From Legionellaceae bacterium (GTDB lineage Bacteria > Pseudomonadota > Gammaproteobacteria > Legionellales > Legionellaceae), in the NCBI GenBank assembly GCA_947504875.1, contig CANNJI010000009.1:1-44657 (forward strand): DNA of 44,657 nt, in the 5' to 3' direction. Below are positions 1 to 8,676 of the stretch, one piece after another (position 1 is the first letter of the stretch; each line of letters begins with the position of its first letter). The notes below the pieces were generated by a model, which was not told where the DNA came from, searched no databases, and saw only the letters and a program-made list of their open reading frames with translations. The position numbers and the translations under genes were made by a program.

Positions 1-771
1 TATTCTTGTGGCCGTTTCCCCAAGGCACGCAATCACCAAGCTGGGTACCACACCTTTTTGTAACATTAACAAATATTGTAATCGTTCACGATGGATCTCA
101 TTTGTGAGATCAAATTCATCATCAGCGATGGCATCAAACGCATCGGAGGCTTTATCTAATAAAGTCCATATTTTATCAATGAAATCACAGGTTGCGCTAT
201 AGTTGCGCTGCTTATCCACCTCCAGTAACTTGTCGGTTTGAAAAGACGCACGCTCATATTCCGAAAAAGTGGTGATCATGAATTCATGTGTTAAGGTGCC
301 GCCTTGCTCTTCTAGACAACGAAACAATTTAATAGATAATTGCTTTGATATTGAAAACAGTCTTAAAGGCGGATTTAATGCGACCGCATCTGATACAGGC
401 AAGGTTCTTGAGTATTCAATCAAGTCGTCCAACGTCAGTCGAGCGACGTCCCAACTATCCATCCTAATATTGGATGTTTTTATCCCATCTTTCGTTAATA
501 TTTTTCTAACTTGGCTCGTGATATACGCCTGCTCATGGACGACTTTACTCGGAAATAAATGTTGCGAGTCGCCCTGCTGAACCTCAAGACCTGCGGGCGT
601 TACACTCAAAATCATTACACCACGAAGGTCCGATGACTCATCAATCATATGTAAAACCTGCATACGATCCATCACCGCCAATAAGGTGTTTTTTATTCTT
701 GCGTTGCTTGGATTGTGTTTAAATTGCTGCATTAATCGTGCAACAACACGATGAAGGTGTTTAATAAGCAT
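1..771 (-). CDS. Unrecognised protein, 3' end beyond the left edge
   Basis: An open minus-strand frame begins with ATG at 771 and stays open for 257 codons to base 1, so its end is outside the window. The protein starts MLIKHLHRVVARLMQQF, is mixed in composition, and shows no signal peptide, membrane segment or domain that I recognise. It is transcribed away from the LuxR-type gene, and the A+T-rich stretch 772-964 lies between the two, so both promoters should be there. Visible sequence continues smoothly without internal stops, which supports a real gene. If the window is circular, the frame would continue into the right end and stop at 44631-44633, giving about 265 residues. Function unknown. 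Confidence 0.6.
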   Translation of the reverse strand, partial: MLIKHLHRVVARLMQQFKHNPSNARIKNTLLAVMDRMQVLHMIDESSDLRGVMILSVTPAGLEVQQGDSQHLFPSKVVHEQAYITSQVRKILTKDGIKTSNIRMDSWDVARLTLDDLIEYSRTLPVSDAVALNPPLRLFSISKQLSIKLFRCLEEQGGTLTHEFMITTFSEYERASFQTDKLLEVDKQRNYSATCDFIDKIWTLLDKASDAFDAIADDEFDLTNEIHRERLQYLLMLQKGVVPSLVIACLGETATRI

Positions 772-871
772 AATGATCTTCCGCGAAAAGGGTCGTTCCT
801 GAGAGCAAGGAATAACAGCATGTTTTAATTAAAAAATGACATACCGGACAAATAGAATGCATTTTAATGTG

Positions 872-904
872 TTGACAAAAAAAAACAATCCCGTATTTAT
901 ACGG
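872..904 (+). promoter_or_regulatory. Promoter with overlapping palindrome upstream of the LuxR-type gene
   Basis: A consensus -35 element TTGACA lies at 872-877, followed 16 to 18 bases later by the A+T-rich -10 candidates TATTTA (894-899) or TTTATA (896-901). A perfect inverted repeat, CCGTA-TTTA-TACGG at 891-904, covers the -10 region and is well placed to act as an operator. The LuxR-type gene starts about 120 bases downstream, so self-regulation by that protein is a reasonable guess but is not shown. Confidence 0.5.
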
Positions 905-1021
905 TATGTTACAATAGCCAATAAGTGACATAAATACACGAAATGCTCTTTTTTACAACAAAACGTGATACAATACTCCCTAAGGATTAAAAAAATATGT
1001 CAACTCAGGAAAAAATATCTT

Positions 1022-1834
1022 ATGAACGCTGAGCTTAACAAACTAAAAAACCATGCGTCGGTATTACATACCCAGGAGATCATGAAAATTTGTGAGCCCT
1101 TAGAACAGCTGCAGATTAGTACTTTTTCACACGTGCGAATGACGAACGCCACCTCATTTTCAGCGATAATAAGTAACCCAGCGTTTATGGAAAACTACCT
1201 TGCGAAACAACATTACAACGCAGACATTCACGCTAACCAAAAACACTGTCACTTATTAAATTGTTTAATGTGGGACCACATTGAAGCCAAAGGACAAACA
1301 GCAGAAATGCTGCAGGATGCTGCTGAATTTCAATTTAATCATATTTTCACTATTATAAAAAATACAGGCACACAAACAGATTTATACCACTTTGGTACGC
1401 ATTTAATAAACGACAGCTTCAATCAAATGTACATCAACCAATATGATTTACTTGAACAATTCATCTGTTACTTTAATGAGAAAATTGAAAGCATACCTCA
1501 TTTAAATGCCGCATATGATATTAAAATGGAATTTTTACCCCACAAAAACACCATTGGATATGATGACAAACTTACTTTAACAGATGTAGAAAAAAATCGT
1601 TTCTTATCCATGATTAAAAACAAAGCAAATGCATCGTTTACTCCAAGAGAAACCACTATTATTCCGCTAATCATTCAAGGAAGAACTTCGAGAGAAATTG
1701 GATTTTATCTAGGGCTATCAACTAGGACAATCGAGGGATATATTGATGCTTTAAAAACAAAATTAAAAATGAAAAATAAATCTGAACTCATTACAAAATT
1801 ATTAAGCATGACATTAAACGGCACCGCCAAGTAG
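1022..1834 (+). CDS. LuxR-type transcriptional regulator with N-terminal sensor-like domain
   Basis: Residues about 205-262 of this 270-residue protein form a LuxR-type helix-turn-helix, with the typical sequence FTPRET...GRTSREIGFYLGLS followed by TRTIEGYIDALKTKLKMKN. The first 180 residues do not match the AHL-binding or response-regulator domains I know. They do share blocks (TFSHVRM, SNPAFMENYL, LYHFGTH) with two stand-alone proteins at 30521 and 35091. The frame can be extended to a GTG at 965, but I chose the ATG at 1022 because AGGA at 1007-1010 precedes it and because the extra residues are basic and low in complexity. It probably binds DNA in response to a small molecule. The ligand and targets are unknown. 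Confidence 0.8.
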   Translation: MNAELNKLKNHASVLHTQEIMKICEPLEQLQISTFSHVRMTNATSFSAIISNPAFMENYLAKQHYNADIHANQKHCHLLNCLMWDHIEAKGQTAEMLQDAAEFQFNHIFTIIKNTGTQTDLYHFGTHLINDSFNQMYINQYDLLEQFICYFNEKIESIPHLNAAYDIKMEFLPHKNTIGYDDKLTLTDVEKNRFLSMIKNKANASFTPRETTIIPLIIQGRTSREIGFYLGLSTRTIEGYIDALKTKLKMKNKSELITKLLSMTLNGTAK

Positions 1835-2363
1835 TGTGATTTCTGATTGCCTATAGTAATTAACGGTTAATAAACAGTGGTGTACAAATTCTTATCAAGA
1901 AAGAATCATGCCTCGTTTTTTTAATAGTCCGATTTGTTCATCAGGGGTGATTCTCTGTCACAACACGCAACAATAAAAAAGAATGCGCCAGATCTAAAAC
2001 GAGATTAAAACAGACATAAAATCAGCCCAAAAACAAACATCCCACAAGATCAATAAATATACAACAGCACACCTTTCGCAACTGGTTGCAAGTTGTCTAA
2101 CTCATTGTATTTGTTAAGGAAATAAGACAAAAATTTAAAAACCCGTTGTAAATTCAAGGATCCGCCTAAAAAATAACCATAAAGTAGTATGCATATCTGC
2201 ATCAACACGTCATTTATTTCACATTACTTGATGTGCAGATCTGCATACTAATTTTTATAACCAGTTGATATTAATCACCTAATATGATCTAATGATAGTT
2301 ATAAATGGCGAGCATGGATGCATCAGCTATCAGTCAACCAATTTCGCAAAAAGAGGCTCTATC
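1835..2363. other. Noncoding region with inverted repeats; oriT or operator candidate
   Basis: No convincing gene lies here. Visible structures are a 13-base palindrome ATTAAC-G-GTTAAT at 1859-1871, a short hairpin GCAAC-TG-GTTGC at 2078-2089, and a large imperfect inverted repeat with arms at 2185-2205 and 2228-2250. The block sits between the LuxR-type gene and a ribbon-helix-helix gene at the traI end of the transfer region. That is a common place for an origin of transfer. I cannot identify a nick site, so oriT is an inference. The alternative is a plain operator region for the ribbon-helix-helix gene. Confidence 0.4.
2185..2250. repeat. Large inverted repeat containing a TGCAGATCTGCA palindrome
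   Basis: The left arm TAGTATGCATATCTGCATCAA (2185-2205, 21 bases) is nearly the reverse complement of the right arm at 2228-2250, with one substitution and two extra bases on the right. A 22-base A+T-rich spacer separates them. The right arm holds the perfect 12-base palindrome TGCAGATCTGCA (2234-2245) and the left arm a near copy, TGCATATCTGCA. Two near-identical dyads within one larger dyad suit cooperative binding by a dimeric protein such as the ribbon-helix-helix product encoded 114 bases downstream. Confidence 0.65.
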
Positions 2364-2690
2364 ATGGCAAGAATTAGTGTTACCATCCCCGAAAATATGT
2401 ACCAACAAGTGCTGAAAATAGCAGGTAAAGAAAACGACTCCATTTCTTATACGGTCAGTCATCTCATTGAAATTGGTCTGATGGTCATGAATAGTGAAAA
2501 GAATAAAGATGAACCAAACGTTACTGACCTTGATGAACATTGCCAGAAATTAATTATTCAAATCAATGGCATTATTAAGGCCATCGCTGTTGATCAATTT
2601 CATTTTGACAATGACAAAATAGCCAAGATAACCAGTGATACCCTTGTGAAATATAATCAGCTAAAAGGAACGCAACCGACGTCTTTATAA
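2364..2690 (+). CDS. Ribbon-helix-helix protein, possible relaxosome accessory factor or autorepressor
   Basis: A 108-residue protein with a clear N-terminal ribbon-helix-helix pattern: a beta strand ARISVTIPENMYQQVLKIA followed by two short helices ending in VSHLIEIGLMV (about residues 1-42). The rest is a polar helical tail that may form oligomers. I start at ATG 2364, after AAGAGG at 2351-2356 with seven bases spacing; an in-frame ATG at 2292 would add 24 residues that do not belong to the fold. It is convergent with traI and their stop codons overlap. Proteins of this fold often bind oriT beside a relaxase (TraY, MobC types) or repress their own promoter, and the repeats upstream fit either role. 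Confidence 0.7.
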   Translation: MARISVTIPENMYQQVLKIAGKENDSISYTVSHLIEIGLMVMNSEKNKDEPNVTDLDEHCQKLIIQINGIIKAIAVDQFHFDNDKIAKITSDTLVKYNQLKGTQPTSL

Positions 2691-5600
2691 CTCCATATCG
2701 ACTTCTCGATGCACTTTAACTGGCGCTGGATTTACAATAGAAACTGACCTATTTTTCTCGAGTGTTGTGTTGTTTTTATTGTACGTATCAACCAGCTTAT
2801 GTATCTGTTGTTCTTTGCTCACTGTCATTGATGACTCACGTATAGTTTGAATTTTTATATCATCAAATTTGAGCGATTTACTGGACGCTAGCGCCATAAT
2901 GGATGAGGGAACATCCATTGGTTTTTCAAGCGTGCTCTTTGTGGTGGCTATATCTTTTCCAAATAACTGCCTTTGAATTTCAGTAACGCCTCTATGAAGC
3001 AGCACATCATTCCAATCCGTTTTATTTTTTCCTTGGATTGCATCAGGAAATATGGCTCTTGCTTGTACATCATTTTGTTTTAATGCCTCGAGTGTTTTAT
3101 CTATTACAGCTCTTGTTTTAGATAACTCACCGTCATTATCAGCCGCAATGATGACCTCTTTTGCTTTGTAACTTTTAATGATTGAGCTTAAGTTTTTGAT
3201 GTTTGAAATCCCAAACGACACCAAAACCGTTGCCTTTCTATCGGCCATTGCAATAGATGCCGCGGTCTCTGGGCCTTCGGCAATATACAAACAAGACCCA
3301 CGCATGCCTTTTTGAATGACCCCACAACTACCCTCTATTACACCTTTTGATAATTTAGCGTTTTCCATAAAGGTGTTTTTAGCCCCAGTATGTTTATCCA
3401 AATAAATTCTTTGAACGCCGGTTAACTCACCTTTTTCATTTTTTGCAGCAATGACTAAAGCCGGTATTTTATTGACCTTATCTTCTAATACCCCTCGTTC
3501 ATTACAATTTTTCCATGAGGCACCCTCAGGCCAATAGCGTGCTTCAAAATGCTCACCATTATCAAGCCCCCGGTGTTTATTTAAATATTTTTCAGCCAAC
3601 GTCCCTTTCATATCAACCGCACCATTCCAAATGCTTGTGGCTGAAGCAATTTTATTTTTTCGTTCATGATCATCAGACTTTATTTGGCTGGATAATTGGG
3701 GTAACTTTTTTGTAACTGCCAAATAATTATCATGATGAATGCCAGCCATTTCAGCAGCGACATTGATGGCATCTTTAAATACAAGATTATTTTCTGTCAT
3801 AATGGCTTGAATGGGCGCGCCACCAACGCCTTCACTAAAATCGTGCCATAAGCCCTTATCCTTGCCTTTGAGCGTTACAATCAGTCCACCGCTATAACGT
3901 AATTCTTTGGATGTCTGTGATTTTGGTTCACCCCAAATAGCCGTGTATGTTTTTTCAGGCGATGCCATGAGCACCTCATTGATTAGTTTAGCATCAAGGT
4001 ATTTGGATGTATCTTGCGTACGTTTTAATGCTTTCGATATGAATTTTATTGCATGGTCATCTACAGGCGCTGATTTGTAATCAAAATGATCATGTAATTC
4101 ATGATTAATGTCTTTAATGGCATTCGAGTTTAATGGATACTCTTTCAGGGCAAATTGATACATCGGCCCTTTTTCAAGCCGCTTGACCTGCTTGCACACT
4201 TCTGACCAGTTATTTTTCCAAGCTTCCGTCTCTCTCGGTGAATCTTTTGATTTTATCAACGTATATTGCGTTGCAAGTGTATGCGTAATCTCATTGAGAT
4301 CTTTTAGTTCTCGAAGCTTCATTTGATGAGTATTGGCATTCGTCAGTATCTTTTCTTTATTGCTTTTTTCATAGCCAAGCAATGCATCAAAAAACGGCGA
4401 TTTTTGAAGTTTGCATGCCAAATAATCCCGTCTGGCGGATAAACCCATCGCTTTAGAAATCGTATCCTTTTTATTGTGTTGATGGATTATTTGCCATTCT
4501 TTATATGCCTTGGTGCTTGTCGACTTATAATCAAGTAACACTTTGTAATCGATTTTTTCAGCACTCGATAACGTATCAAAACGAGCTTGCCTATCCGTCA
4601 CCCGCATAAATTTGCTGATGATTTTACTATCCACATGAGCTTCTTTGATAAACGGATAATGCCCCGCTATATCGTTTTTTATATTATGAATCGCAGCAAG
4701 TTTTTCTTTGAAATTACCACGGCTCACAACAAACTGCCTGACATTATCACGATAATGATGTTTATCGTTTTGTTTTTTTAGCGCATTAATATCCAACTTA
4801 AAATAGGTAGCCACCTCATGCAGCGCTTTATTCTGCACCAATTGGTGTGCCAGTTGGTTACGACATGTTAACAGTTCTTTTGATTTGGCAGTGATGCCAT
4901 TAACGGCCTCACTCCCTTTTTCGTGCTGTTTTAAACTATCCGACCAATTATCACGGATCTCCAGTTGAATTTGTTTGTATGCCTTCACGCTATCAAAGGC
5001 CAATTGCCCCTCGCTACCCAGTCCTTTACGAAACAAGCGATCACTATGCTCACGCGCATCTCGATGTATGTTCTTCCATAAACGATCAGGCTGTTGATTC
5101 AGTGTTTTTGCACTGTCGATAACAAATCGATGCGATAATTTTACTTCGCGTTTAATTTGCGAGGCTAGCATTTCCCGCGCCTCACCTTGAGCACTCAAAT
5201 AAGCAGAAACATTGACTCGGATCAGATCACACGCAGCATGACGCGCCAAGGACTCAATGCGTACAGCCGCTTTTTTTGATTCCGCCCCTAGCTCATGTTG
5301 TGGCAGTCCCAAACGGTTTAGCTCACCAATTGAGAAGTGTTTTAAATAGGGCTTAAATTGCTCTAAATCTCGGCTAATAACGCCAGCCAAAGCATTTCGT
5401 TTCGTTGTTAAGTGCTGAACATGTGCGTGATTCAGGTTAAAGCCTTTTGTTACAATATTTTTTTTATTCGCAGTTTTCTTTGTGAGTGGCACCACAGCCT
5501 GACCATGAGCAATGCGCATGGCTATTTGTTGATTTAATGAAGCATATTGCCTGACTGTAGAAAACAACATTCGTTCCGATGTGGACAAGGTATGAAACAA

Positions 5601-8600
5601 TTTAGCCCGTTCAAAGGTTAATGCGTTTTGCCGATAGCTATTGGTTTTGAAGCCAAGGCGCTCTTTAGCCAACCGATATAATTTTGGATCATTCACAATA
5701 GCAAAGGCTGATTTTGCAGCGTTTCGTTCTTTTCCTTGTTGTTTTTCTTCTACATAACGTTCAACCACGCTTTCCAATACACGCCAATCCTGTTCTTTTG
5801 TTAGTTTTTTTTCAATCACATTTTGTAAGGCAATACTGTTTTTATTGCCCTGAAATCGCGATTCATGCGCTCTTAAAGTGTCGGTGGAGACCATTTCGAT
5901 TGATGAGTACTTGTCATTATTCTCATTCGTTGTAATGGCCTTGACCAAATGTTCCTTATTATCCGTCACCACAATCATTTCACTGATGCCACGCGTGGTT
6001 TCAACGTAATAATTTTGAATCGTGGACGCAAAACGGTTTGAGCTTTCAATTAACCCAATCCCCCGCTGTTTATCTTTACCTTGAACGGCATACGTCGTTA
6101 AAACATAGCCATGATCCAAGTGTTTGAGCTCTTTAGCATCCTTTTTTAAAATAACGGATTGCTGCTCATCGGTTATTATTTCAATTCCGTTTTGTGTTAT
6201 CGCACTAATTCTTGCGAGTTCCGAATTTCGGATCCCTTGTTGTTCAAAATTGCGTTTAAACTGAATCTTGTCCCCCGCCATGAGCATTAACGTTTCTTGC
6301 CGATACACTTCAACGGGTCGCTCTAAATCCTTATTCTCTGTTCTAAACTTAGGTAATAACGCAAGATTAAATGTGATTTTTTTTCCATTGTCACGAATCA
6401 ACGACAATGCATTGCTACGCTTATGTTGGGCCGTCACATGCTCAACGGTCAAATAATCACCTGCCTTAATATTGTGTTTTGCAATTGCATTGTTAAAGCG
6501 GATGACATTATTTTTTGCATAATAGGCGGAGTAACGTAATTGTTTACTGGTTAAATTTCGTTCTTTTAAGATGGGCTGAATGTGTTTATCACCCGTAAGT
6601 ACCCCCTCCGTTTCCAACCTCTCTCGCAATAAAAGGGTGATATCTTGGCGATTTCGATGCGTTGGTGCAAAACATAAGGTGTTGTTGCGCTCATTGGGCA
6701 AGAGGGACAACCATTTATCCGAAATGTATTGCACGCGCTTAAGGTACGTATCTAATGTTTCAACATGCGATAGTTTTTCTACCGCATCATAAATTTCACC
6801 ACGGCTGGCATGAATGGCAGACTCTTTTAATTCAGGATCTTTTTGGCGAAGGTTATCCGTCATCGATACGGTATCAATTCCGTAGTCTTGGGTGATTGAA
6901 AACCACTTGCCGCTGGACGGTGTTGGCAACTGCGCCCTGTCACCGATTATTTTAAGCTGTGTGTTGAACTGCTCTGCAATCTTAATAATTTTGTGGCCTT
7001 GCGGATTAGACAACATGGATGCTTCATCAATCACAAAAATTGTTTTACTCAAATCTTGTTGTTGCTTTTGTAGCCACCCAAGTTCGCGTGCAAACGTCGA
7101 AGCATTTAATCCGCCCTTCGTACGGAGCTCATTGGCAGCAGCGGATCCTGCAGCAATCCCTCGAATCTCATACCCTTGCTTTGACGCCAATTCACGCGTT
7201 AAACGCAACATGGTCGTCTTCCCTGTTCCAGCATACCCTTGTATCGCCATAAACCGATCGGTTGATGTTAAAAAACCGGTCATTGCCTTCTTCTGTGAAG
7301 AGGATAACGCAAACTGCATCTCCTCTTCCTTCGCTTTTATAAACTCAGCAACCATTTGTTTAGAACAAATAGCTGCAACAGCCCCCTTCCCATTTTCTAT
7401 GCGTTGTATGGACTCGCTTTCCAACGTCAATTGCCACGGTGTGGTTAATAACGGTTTTTGTGTATAAGGGTTGATGGCTTTATACAACTGTTGATTAGCT
7501 ATATTTTCTTCAATGGCCTTATCAATGGCGCGCTCATCAACGACCGAATTGCTGGCGATGGTGTGCTTCAATGCGTCTTGTTTTAGCGCCCGAAGATCAA
7601 ACACAGCACGTTGTTGACTCACCGATTCAATGGCTACATTGACCGCCTCTCTTGCATGATTCAGCTCGATCGCATGTTTACCATAATATAACTCAACGAT
7701 TTTTTCCTTAATCGTTTGCACAAGACCTAATTGGCTATTACGTGTAAACGACTGTTCCACCAATTGATGAGGATCAAAGCCTCTTTCACGGCATTCACTC
7801 ACGATATCCTTTTTCCATTGATCAAAATCAATGATTTCTTTGTCTTCCCTTGTTTTTTTGGCAGCGATTGAAGCCGCTTTCGCACCACTCCAACCATTTT
7901 CATCCATGGAGGTTGTAATTTCTCCACGACGTTTTGAAAAATGGGTTAACACATCATCAGGAACACCCTGAATTTCCCACAATCCATCGCCATCTGATGC
8001 GATGGGATAGCCCAATTCTTTCGTTAAATTTGCCAATTTATTACGAAATTTTAAGCCTCCATAGATATGGTGTTTCATAATTTGCTCAACCACGCCTTTT
8101 TGCCCATCCATATCACTTGCAAGCGATCGAAACTTACCGTCAGGGCATTGCGTCATATTTTGCACCACAAAATGCACATGAGAATTGGGATCATTCGCGC
8201 GTGAGCTGGGTTGACGAAAAGCTGCAACCACTAAATTTTTGGTATCAATGTACTCAATTTTTCCATTTACAATTTGTCGCGCTTGCGCAAACTCTTGCTC
8301 CATTTCTTCAACAAACCATTCCGCGGCTTTATCCAATACCTCACCCAATCGCGGATCGGCACCACTCTCCAATAAAATAGAAAATGATTTCGGTGCGGTC
8401 ACGGTCATATCAAAACCAGGTCGATGATGAATACCATCTTTATCAATGCGACCCAATTGCGTACCATTTGGCAATTGACCTTTTAGCAAAGCTATCATTT
8501 GCTCTTTTTCAACGGATTGCCCATGAATGCCCAGTATTTTCGCCCCGTCACCCAACCAGCGAATGCTTTTGGAATCATTTTCATAATAATTTACAACATC

Positions 8601-8654
8601 GAGATAATACGATGCAGCTCCATCCGCACTATCTAAAGGCTGGATACTTAACAT
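2685..8654 (-). CDS. traI: TraI: MobF-type relaxase, helicase and C-terminal Toprim/primase-like fusion
   Basis: A 1989-residue protein that nicks oriT and unwinds the transferred strand. The relaxase domain starts at the N-terminus with the tyrosine pairs Y16/Y17 and Y23/Y24, then D82 in GFDMTVTAPKSFS and the metal-site pair H159/H161. The position of the first metal histidine of F TraI is Q148 here (FRQPSSR). A superfamily I helicase follows, with Walker A GYAGTGKT near residue 472 and Walker B FVIDEAS near 540. After a long alpha-helical middle, about residues 1600-1900 look like a primase-associated and Toprim domain (SGGLIVTLKGKDKGLWHDF; YIAEGPETAASIA; IIAADNDGE). F TraI is 1756 residues and lacks this part. 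The gene starts 22 bases after traD with AAGGGG before the ATG. Confidence 0.95.
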   Translation of the reverse strand: MLSIQPLDSADGAASYYLDVVNYYENDSKSIRWLGDGAKILGIHGQSVEKEQMIALLKGQLPNGTQLGRIDKDGIHHRPGFDMTVTAPKSFSILLESGADPRLGEVLDKAAEWFVEEMEQEFAQARQIVNGKIEYIDTKNLVVAAFRQPSSRANDPNSHVHFVVQNMTQCPDGKFRSLASDMDGQKGVVEQIMKHHIYGGLKFRNKLANLTKELGYPIASDGDGLWEIQGVPDDVLTHFSKRRGEITTSMDENGWSGAKAASIAAKKTREDKEIIDFDQWKKDIVSECRERGFDPHQLVEQSFTRNSQLGLVQTIKEKIVELYYGKHAIELNHAREAVNVAIESVSQQRAVFDLRALKQDALKHTIASNSVVDERAIDKAIEENIANQQLYKAINPYTQKPLLTTPWQLTLESESIQRIENGKGAVAAICSKQMVAEFIKAKEEEMQFALSSSQKKAMTGFLTSTDRFMAIQGYAGTGKTTMLRLTRELASKQGYEIRGIAAGSAAANELRTKGGLNASTFARELGWLQKQQQDLSKTIFVIDEASMLSNPQGHKIIKIAEQFNTQLKIIGDRAQLPTPSSGKWFSITQDYGIDTVSMTDNLRQKDPELKESAIHASRGEIYDAVEKLSHVETLDTYLKRVQYISDKWLSLLPNERNNTLCFAPTHRNRQDITLLLRERLETEGVLTGDKHIQPILKERNLTSKQLRYSAYYAKNNVIRFNNAIAKHNIKAGDYLTVEHVTAQHKRSNALSLIRDNGKKITFNLALLPKFRTENKDLERPVEVYRQETLMLMAGDKIQFKRNFEQQGIRNSELARISAITQNGIEIITDEQQSVILKKDAKELKHLDHGYVLTTYAVQGKDKQRGIGLIESSNRFASTIQNYYVETTRGISEMIVVTDNKEHLVKAITTNENNDKYSSIEMVSTDTLRAHESRFQGNKNSIALQNVIEKKLTKEQDWRVLESVVERYVEEKQQGKERNAAKSAFAIVNDPKLYRLAKERLGFKTNSYRQNALTFERAKLFHTLSTSERMLFSTVRQYASLNQQIAMRIAHGQAVVPLTKKTANKKNIVTKGFNLNHAHVQHLTTKRNALAGVISRDLEQFKPYLKHFSIGELNRLGLPQHELGAESKKAAVRIESLARHAACDLIRVNVSAYLSAQGEAREMLASQIKREVKLSHRFVIDSAKTLNQQPDRLWKNIHRDAREHSDRLFRKGLGSEGQLAFDSVKAYKQIQLEIRDNWSDSLKQHEKGSEAVNGITAKSKELLTCRNQLAHQLVQNKALHEVATYFKLDINALKKQNDKHHYRDNVRQFVVSRGNFKEKLAAIHNIKNDIAGHYPFIKEAHVDSKIISKFMRVTDRQARFDTLSSAEKIDYKVLLDYKSTSTKAYKEWQIIHQHNKKDTISKAMGLSARRDYLACKLQKSPFFDALLGYEKSNKEKILTNANTHQMKLRELKDLNEITHTLATQYTLIKSKDSPRETEAWKNNWSEVCKQVKRLEKGPMYQFALKEYPLNSNAIKDINHELHDHFDYKSAPVDDHAIKFISKALKRTQDTSKYLDAKLINEVLMASPEKTYTAIWGEPKSQTSKELRYSGGLIVTLKGKDKGLWHDFSEGVGGAPIQAIMTENNLVFKDAINVAAEMAGIHHDNYLAVTKKLPQLSSQIKSDDHERKNKIASATSIWNGAVDMKGTLAEKYLNKHRGLDNGEHFEARYWPEGASWKNCNERGVLEDKVNKIPALVIAAKNEKGELTGVQRIYLDKHTGAKNTFMENAKLSKGVIEGSCGVIQKGMRGSCLYIAEGPETAASIAMADRKATVLVSFGISNIKNLSSIIKSYKAKEVIIAADNDGELSKTRAVIDKTLEALKQNDVQARAIFPDAIQGKNKTDWNDVLLHRGVTEIQRQLFGKDIATTKSTLEKPMDVPSSIMALASSKSLKFDDIKIQTIRESSMTVSKEQQIHKLVDTYNKNNTTLEKNRSVSIVNPAPVKVHREVDMEL

Positions 8655-8676
8655 GCTAACCCCTTACATTCACCCA

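Noticed and set aside
965-1021. Upstream GTG start of the LuxR-type gene
   Set aside because: The added residues are basic and not part of the shared domain; the ATG at 1022 has an AGGA upstream.
6892-7467. Plus-strand frame of 191 codons inside traI
   Set aside because: It is the complement of the conserved helicase part of TraI and has no protein-like features.
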